Shown: positions 56,729-64,000 of the stretch, one piece after another | How positions within the stretch are numbered: position 1 is the stretch's first letter | Layout: each line of letters begins with the position of its first letter | NCBI RefSeq assembly: GCF_900221005.1 | Contig: NZ_OBQI01000001.1 | Span: 620,001-684,000 of the forward strand | Source: Blastococcus aggregatus | GTDB taxonomy: Bacteria > Actinomycetota > Actinomycetes > Mycobacteriales > Geodermatophilaceae | Length of the DNA stretch: 64,000 bases | Direction of reading: 5' to 3' | Translations under genes and position numbers: made by a program | Notes under the pieces: generated by a model | The model's input: only the letters and a program-made list of their open reading frames with translations | What the model was told of the DNA's origin: nothing | Database searches by the model: none

Positions 56729-57372
56729 GGGGCGAGTCGCTGGACGATCCAGCCGCCACCTTCCTCGTCGTCACGCACGAAGCGGATCCGGTCGTGCAGC
56801 CGGTCGGTGCCGCCCTGCCAGAACTCCACCCGCTCGGGCAGGACCCGGTACCCGCCCCAGGCGGCCGGGCGCGGCACCTTCCCCTCCGGCGTCTGCTCGT
56901 CGAGCCGGCGCACCCGTTCCTCGAGCTCCTGCCGGGAGTCGACGACGGTCGACTGCACCGAGGCGGCCGCGGCCAGCTGCGAACCGCGCGGCCTCGGGTC
57001 CCACAGGTCGTCGGAGGCGCCGTCCCCGATCCGCTCCACCGTGCCGGTGATCCGGACCTGGCGCTGCAGCGCGTGCCACGGGAAGACCAGCGCCGCCCGC
57101 GGGTTGATGGCCAGCTGCGCGCCCTTGGCCGAGGCGTAGCTCGTGCCGAACACGACCCCGGCCTCGTCGTAGCCCTTCATCAGCACGATGCGCGCGTCGG
57201 GGGCACCGTCGGCGTCGGCCGTCGCGACGACGACGGCGTTGGGCTCGGGGATCTCGGCGGCCACGGTGTCGGCGAACCAGCGGTCGAACTGCTCGACCCA
57301 CGTCGGGGCGAGGTCGTCCTCGCGCAGCCGCCCGAGCGTGTAGTCGTTGCGCATGCGGGAGAGGTCGGGCAC
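56725..57372 (-). CDS. pdxH: Pyridoxamine 5'-phosphate oxidase
   Basis: PdxH oxidises pyridoxine or pyridoxamine phosphate to PLP with FMN and oxygen. The 215-residue protein has LREDDLAPTWVEQFDRWFADTVAAEIPEPNAVVVATADADG, RIVLMKGYDEAGVVFGTSYASAKGAQL, RQVRITGTVERI, RPRGSQLAAAASVQS, WGGYRVLPERVEFWQGG and RLHDRIRF. All are family marks. GTG 57372 is the best start. It is co-translated with the downstream MFS gene. Confidence 0.95.
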   Translation of the reverse strand: MPDLSRMRNDYTLGRLREDDLAPTWVEQFDRWFADTVAAEIPEPNAVVVATADADGAPDARIVLMKGYDEAGVVFGTSYASAKGAQLAINPRAALVFPWHALQRQVRITGTVERIGDGASDDLWDPRPRGSQLAAAASVQSTVVDSRQELEERVRRLDEQTPEGKVPRPAAWGGYRVLPERVEFWQGGTDRLHDRIRFVRDDEEGGGWIVQRLAP

Positions 57373-57536
57373 CCCGCCATGCTGACACCGTGCGGGCGGT
57401 CCGGCGCGGAAAGCCTTCCGGCGGGGCGGACGACGGCCCCACTTGCGCCCGGCGAGTCCCCACGGCCTAGGGTCGGAAGCAATCGTGCGGCATGACCCAT
57501 GCGCGCACGGGTTCCGTGCGCAGAGGAGCATGCGAG

Positions 57537-59883
<2,347 letters not shown>

Positions 59884-59886
59884 CGC

Positions 59887-62547
59887 GTGGACGCAGCACA
59901 CTCCGGCGCCGCCGCACCCGACGGCCTGTTCGCGGCCGGCGGCGAGGCGGGGCGGCTCATGGCCGCCCTCGACTGGTCGGCCACCCCGGTCGGCCCGGTG
60001 TCGGGCTGGCCGGCCAGCCTGCGCTTCGCCGTGCGCACGGTGCTCGTCTCCCGGTTCCCCATGGTCCTGACCTGGGGGCCGGAGTTCACCCAGTTCTACA
60101 ACGACGCCTACGCGCCCTTCATCGGCGCCAAGCACCCCGCGATCGGCGCGGACATCCGCGCCACGCTGGCCGAGGGCTGGGACGCCCTCGGCCCGCCGAT
60201 CGAGCACGCCATGAGCACGCTCGAGGCCTCCTGGCTGCCCGGGCTGCTGCTCCTCCTGGAGCGCGCCGGCTACCGCGAGGAGACCTACTTCACCGTCTCC
60301 CACGCGCCCGCCTTCGACGACGACGGCCGCGTCGCCGGGATGCACGCCGTCTGCACCGAGGTCACCGGCGAGATCCTGGGCACGCGACGGCAGGCGCTGC
60401 TGCACGAGCTGGCGACGGTCGGGGGTCACCTGGGTGCGGAGCGGGAGGTCGTGACCGCGATGTGCTCGGCGCTGTCGAGCGACCCCCTCGACGTGCCGTT
60501 CGCCGCCGTCTACCTGTCCACGCCCGGACGCGAGGGCTTCTCCCGCGTCGCGGCGGTCGGCTGCGACGCGGCGCTGCTGCCGGGGGCCGCGGCCTCGGCG
60601 GCCGACCTGGCCGCGGTCGCCGACGCGCTCCAGGTGACCGGCGGGCCCTTCGGCGACCGGGTCACCGACGCCGTCGTCCTCCCGCTCACCGCCACGAGGG
60701 ACGGCGAACCCCTGGGCCTCCTTCTGGCGGGGCGCAGCCCCAACCTGGTTCTGGACGCGGAGTACCGCACGTTCCACGAGCTGCTCGCCGCCCAGTTCGT
60801 CGCGGCCGTGGTCAACATCCGGGCGTTCGAGACCGAGCGGCTGCGGGCGGAGTCGCTCGCCGAGCTCGACCGCGCCAAGACGACGTTCTTCTCCGACGTG
60901 AGCCACGAGCTGCGGACGCCGTTGACCCTGCTGCTCGGCCCCATCGGCGACGTCCTCGCGGCTCCCGACGGGTCCCTGCCCGCCGCCGCCCGGGAGGCGC
61001 TCGAGCTGGCCCTGCGCAACGGCCAGCGCCTGCAGCGACTGGTCAACGACCTGCTCGACTTCGCCAGCATCGAGGCCGGCCGGGCGAGCCCGGTGCGCGT
61101 GGAGACCGACGTCGCGACCTTCACCGCGGAGCTCGCCGGGATCTTCCGCGCGGCCACCGAGCGGGCCGGTCTGCGGCTGACCGTCGACTGCCCGCCACTG
61201 CCCCGGCCCGCGCACGTCGACCCCCGCATGTGGGAGAAGATCGTCGTCAACCTGCTCGCCAACGCGGTCAAGTACACGTTCGTCGGGGGTATCGACGTCG
61301 CCCTGCGGTCCGACGACGAGGGCTTCGCGCTCACCGTCCGCGACACCGGGGTGGGCATCGTCGCCGAGGAGCTGCCGCACCTGTTCGAGCGCTTCCACCG
61401 CGTGGCGGGGGCGACGGCGCGCACGCGGGAGGGCACCGGCATCGGGCTGGCCCTGGTGCAGGAGCTGGCCGCGCTGCACGGCGGCGCGGTCGCGGTGACC
61501 AGCGAGCCCGGCGTCGGCAGCGCGTTCACCGTGGCGCTGCCCTACGGCGCCTCGGACCTCGGCGCCGACGAGCAGCCCGCCGCGGCGCGCCCCTCGGACG
61601 CCGCGCGCGGCGAGGCGGCGAGCTGGGAGTCGGACACGGCCCGGCCGAGCGCGCCGGCGACCGCGCGCCCCGGCGCCGCCGGCATCCTCGTGGTCGACGA
61701 CAACGCCGACATGCGCGGCTACCTGACCCGGTTGCTCGGCGCGCACTGGACCGTGCGCTCGACCGCCAACGGCGAGGAGGCGCTGCGGGCCGTGAGCGAG
61801 CAGCAGCCCGACGTCGTCCTGACCGACGTGATGATGCCGCGGGTGGACGGCTTCCAGCTGCTGCACGCCCTGCGCTCCGACCCCACCACCCGGCACATCC
61901 CGGTGATCATGCTGACCGCGCGCGCCGGCCAGGAGGCCTCGGTCGAGGGCCTGGACGCCGGCGCCGACGACTACCTGGCCAAGCCGTTCCGGGCCGATGA
62001 GCTCGTCGCCCGCGTGCGGGCCGTGCTCGAGCGCAGCACCGGGCGCACCGGCCCCATCCGGCTGCCGGTGCCGGCACCGGCACCGGCGGTCCCCGCATCG
62101 ACCGCCCCGATCCCCCTGCCGAGCGCCCCCGTCCCGCCGCTCCCGCGCACGCCGGCCGGTCATCCCGCACCGCCGGCCCTGCTGGCCTCGTGGCGGCTGC
62201 CCTCGGAGCCGGCCTCGGTGCCGCTGCTGCGGCGCCGGCTGCGCGCCGTGCTCGACGGCGCGGGCGTGGACGCCGACCGCGCCTACGACCTGCTGCTGGC
62301 AGCCGGCGAGGCCGTGACGAACGCGATCGAGCACGCCCAGCAGCCCACCGAGCCGTTCGTCGAGGTCGGCGTCGGGATGCGCGGCGACCGGCCGGAGATC
62401 ACGGTGCGGGACTTCGGCCAGTGGCGGGAACGGGTGCCCAGCATGGACCGCGGGCGCGGCTCCACGCTGATGAGCGCGTTCGCCTCCGTCACCGCCACGC
62501 CCAGCCCCGCCGGCACGACCGTGGTCATCACCGGCCTGCCGGCCTGA
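59887..62547 (+). CDS. Hybrid sensor kinase with receiver and RsbW-like C-terminal domain
   Basis: An 886-residue soluble signalling protein. Order: PAS-like sensor (about 20-160, WGPEFTQFYNDAYAPFIGAKHP), GAF-like domain (about 170-310), HisKA with phosphorylated His339 (SDVSHELRTPL), HATPase (about 440-555, N box near 454), and receiver (about 600-715, ILVVDDNADMRGYL, phosphoacceptor Asp647). A Pro-rich linker precedes an RsbW-type HATPase_c_2 domain (about 770-886, LAAGEAVTNAIEHAQQP). It lacks membrane segments. The last domain suggests control of an anti-sigma-factor pathway. Three bases separate it from serC. Confidence 0.92.
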   Translation: MDAAHSGAAAPDGLFAAGGEAGRLMAALDWSATPVGPVSGWPASLRFAVRTVLVSRFPMVLTWGPEFTQFYNDAYAPFIGAKHPAIGADIRATLAEGWDALGPPIEHAMSTLEASWLPGLLLLLERAGYREETYFTVSHAPAFDDDGRVAGMHAVCTEVTGEILGTRRQALLHELATVGGHLGAEREVVTAMCSALSSDPLDVPFAAVYLSTPGREGFSRVAAVGCDAALLPGAAASAADLAAVADALQVTGGPFGDRVTDAVVLPLTATRDGEPLGLLLAGRSPNLVLDAEYRTFHELLAAQFVAAVVNIRAFETERLRAESLAELDRAKTTFFSDVSHELRTPLTLLLGPIGDVLAAPDGSLPAAAREALELALRNGQRLQRLVNDLLDFASIEAGRASPVRVETDVATFTAELAGIFRAATERAGLRLTVDCPPLPRPAHVDPRMWEKIVVNLLANAVKYTFVGGIDVALRSDDEGFALTVRDTGVGIVAEELPHLFERFHRVAGATARTREGTGIGLALVQELAALHGGAVAVTSEPGVGSAFTVALPYGASDLGADEQPAAARPSDAARGEAASWESDTARPSAPATARPGAAGILVVDDNADMRGYLTRLLGAHWTVRSTANGEEALRAVSEQQPDVVLTDVMMPRVDGFQLLHALRSDPTTRHIPVIMLTARAGQEASVEGLDAGADDYLAKPFRADELVARVRAVLERSTGRTGPIRLPVPAPAPAVPASTAPIPLPSAPVPPLPRTPAGHPAPPALLASWRLPSEPASVPLLRRRLRAVLDGAGVDADRAYDLLLAAGEAVTNAIEHAQQPTEPFVEVGVGMRGDRPEITVRDFGQWRERVPSMDRGRGSTLMSAFASVTATPSPAGTTVVITGLPA

Positions 62548-62554
62548 CCGGAGG

Positions 62555-64000
62555 TCAGGGCAGCAGCCAGGTGTCCTTGCTGCCGGCGACCGGCCCGCCC
62601 AGGGCCACCCGCGTCCACGGTGCGGGGAGCGCACGCGTCGCCCCGCCGGTCCCGACCGAGAAGACCCGCAGCCGGGCCGACCGCGGTCGCAGCGTGCCGT
62701 CCACGAACGCCGGCAGGGTCGCCTCCGCGAGAGGCTCCCGGGCCACGAACCGGTGCGGGGCCGCGTCGACCGCCGCCTCCAGCCGGGCGAGCTCCGTGGC
62801 GCTGCAGGTGCGGCCGTCCACGGCCTCCCGGCCGCCGTACCCGGCGACCTCCTCGACGACCAGGTCGGGCAGCCGGCCGCGGACCTCGGCGAGCGCCACC
62901 GGGTCGGCGAGCACCCAGGTGCGCGGCGAGGGCAGCAGCGGCTGCTCGCCCAGGTAGAAGCCGATCATCGCCGGCACGAAGGCGAAGGTGGCGGCGTCGT
63001 CGGCCACGCCGTTGCCCGGCACGTTCGCCAGACCCAGCCGCCCCGCGCGGACGGCCTCGGTCAGCTGCTGGTCCAGGGGCTGGCCGACGGGCGTGCGGTA
63101 GGCACCGAGGGCGCCCTCGTCGAACCGCCGGTACAGGACGTCGACCGGACGGCGCTCGCCGTCGACCGCGATCTCCAGGCCGCCGTCGGTGCGCGGCCAG
63201 AGGTCGCCTGCCTGCACCAGCGGCACGCCCAGCGCGTCGGCGAGGACGGCGTGCTCGAACCAGGAGCTGTCGGTGTCCCCCGCGCTGAGGACGGCGATCC
63301 GGGGGGCGCCCGGGCAGGCCGGCGGAGCGGCCTCGGCCAGCGCCGCGCGCAGCAGGTCCACCGCGACCTCGGGGGCACCCGGCGCAGCCGCGCCGAACAA
63401 CGCGGGGGCGGCGGCTCGCAGCGCGAGGCGGTCCTCCACGGCGAAGCCGAGGCCCGCGGGGGTGCGCAGGTCGTCGGCGGTCACCGCCCACCCGCCGTCG
63501 GCGGTGCGGACCAGGTCGGCCGCGGCCACCGTCGCGCGCGGCTGTCCCGGCCAGGCCTGACCGATGGCGGCGGGATCGCGGGCCGGGTTGTGCACCACCG
63601 CCCACTCGGGGAGCACACCGGCACGGACGATCTCCGGCGCCCGGTCGGCGTCGCCGCGACGCCGGCCGGCCGCCCGGTAGGTGTCGGCGAGGAACGCCCC
63701 CAGGGCGCGGTGCCGCTGCTCGACGCCGGCGGCCACGAGCCGCCACTGCGCGGCGGGGATCAGCCGGGGCAGCGGGTCCAGGACCACCGGGTGCCGCTCG
63801 TGCCGGCAGTCGGACCAGCTGCCCAGCGCCACCCCGCGGGCGGCGCGCAGCTCGGCGAGCGCCTGCCCGGCCGCGGCGAGCCCGCCGGCACCCAGCCCGG
63901 CCAGCACCGGTTCGAGCGGGGCGTAGTCCGGGCGCAGCCGGCCCTCGGCGGTCACCGCCTCGTCGGCGGTGGGCGCGGGGTAGCCGGCGAGCAGTCCGCC
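62555..64000 (-). CDS. Circularly permuted ATP-grasp protein (5' end outside window)
   Basis: The visible part is 481 residues; the frame is open to the edge, and the sequence before the first in-window GTG (63955) still looks coding (LLAGYPAPTADEA). Landmarks are SWSDCRHERHPVVLDPLPRLIPAAQW, RHRALGAFLADTYRA, IAVLSAGDTDSSWFEHAVLADALGVPLVQAGDLWP, LANVPGNGVADDAATFAFVP, and VVEEVAGYGGREAVDG. This is the CP-ATP-grasp type (DUF404/407/403), which in actinobacteria usually precedes alpha-E and transglutaminase genes and is thought to make peptide bonds. Confidence 0.88.
   Translation of the reverse strand, partial: GGLLAGYPAPTADEAVTAEGRLRPDYAPLEPVLAGLGAGGLAAAGQALAELRAARGVALGSWSDCRHERHPVVLDPLPRLIPAAQWRLVAAGVEQRHRALGAFLADTYRAAGRRRGDADRAPEIVRAGVLPEWAVVHNPARDPAAIGQAWPGQPRATVAAADLVRTADGGWAVTADDLRTPAGLGFAVEDRLALRAAAPALFGAAAPGAPEVAVDLLRAALAEAAPPACPGAPRIAVLSAGDTDSSWFEHAVLADALGVPLVQAGDLWPRTDGGLEIAVDGERRPVDVLYRRFDEGALGAYRTPVGQPLDQQLTEAVRAGRLGLANVPGNGVADDAATFAFVPAMIGFYLGEQPLLPSPRTWVLADPVALAEVRGRLPDLVVEEVAGYGGREAVDGRTCSATELARLEAAVDAAPHRFVAREPLAEATLPAFVDGTLRPRSARLRVFSVGTGGATRALPAPWTRVALGGPVAGSKDTWLLP

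Overview
The window comes from a very GC-rich actinobacterium. Gene content and order (rpfB, tatD, metG; rsmI beside a protein mannosyltransferase; galU-glp-rimJ-glpR; Glp, UdgX, F420-dependent oxidoreductases; many GTG starts, GTGA/ATGA overlaps and leaderless-looking starts with a TANNNT box 6-7 bases upstream) fit the Geodermatophilaceae or close relatives. The family is an inference; the actinobacterial assignment is firm.

Left chromosomal part, 1-21.1 kb. A leftward group ends with the resuscitation factor rpfB (cut by the window edge) after metG, tatD and a membrane protein. Then come corA, a DUF559 protein, rsmI divergent from pmt, and a crotonase. A tRNA-Ala precedes the cell-division/envelope cluster galU-glp-rimJ-glpR(sepX). 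galU is divergent from 5-formyl-THF cyclo-ligase, which is coupled to a fused acetyl-CoA carboxyltransferase. A metal-resistance operon follows: arsR, a cation-diffusion exporter, chrA and a marR-type gene.

Accessory part, 21,133-34,227. This is an intact-looking 13.1 kb transposon of the Tn7/Tn5053 (TniA-TniB) superfamily, apparently not copied from a standard layout. It has matching inverted ends, five 19-bp repeats at each end and a 5-bp target duplication (GTCGT). Its leftward operon encodes two unrecognised Cys-containing proteins, a DDE transposase, an AAA+ ATPase and a third unrecognised protein. Cargo: an antitoxin-like pair, an XRE regulator, a perfect LexA box, and a two-gene module of a coiled-coil protein plus a DUF4041/T5orf172 GIY-YIG protein that looks like a DNA-targeting defence system. 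It also carries an MbcA/ParS-like small protein, a PIN-domain protein, a 59-aa L7/L12-like protein, a 64-bp mini-element, and an IS110-family element with a candidate bridge RNA.

Right chromosomal part, 34.3-64 kb. It holds fmdB, a SAF-domain protein, mscL and a YbaK-type deacylase, then a glyoxalase/thioesterase pair and an unusual fusion of an MSMEG_6728-type domain with a restriction-type reader domain. Next are sir2, two CBS/CNNM membrane proteins, an AraC regulator, a secreted serine hydrolase and tRNA-Arg. DNA repair genes (Nei-type glycosylase, UdgX), fprA, an ABC exporter, pdxH, citrate synthase, serC, a multi-domain hybrid sensor kinase and a partial ATP-grasp gene complete the window.
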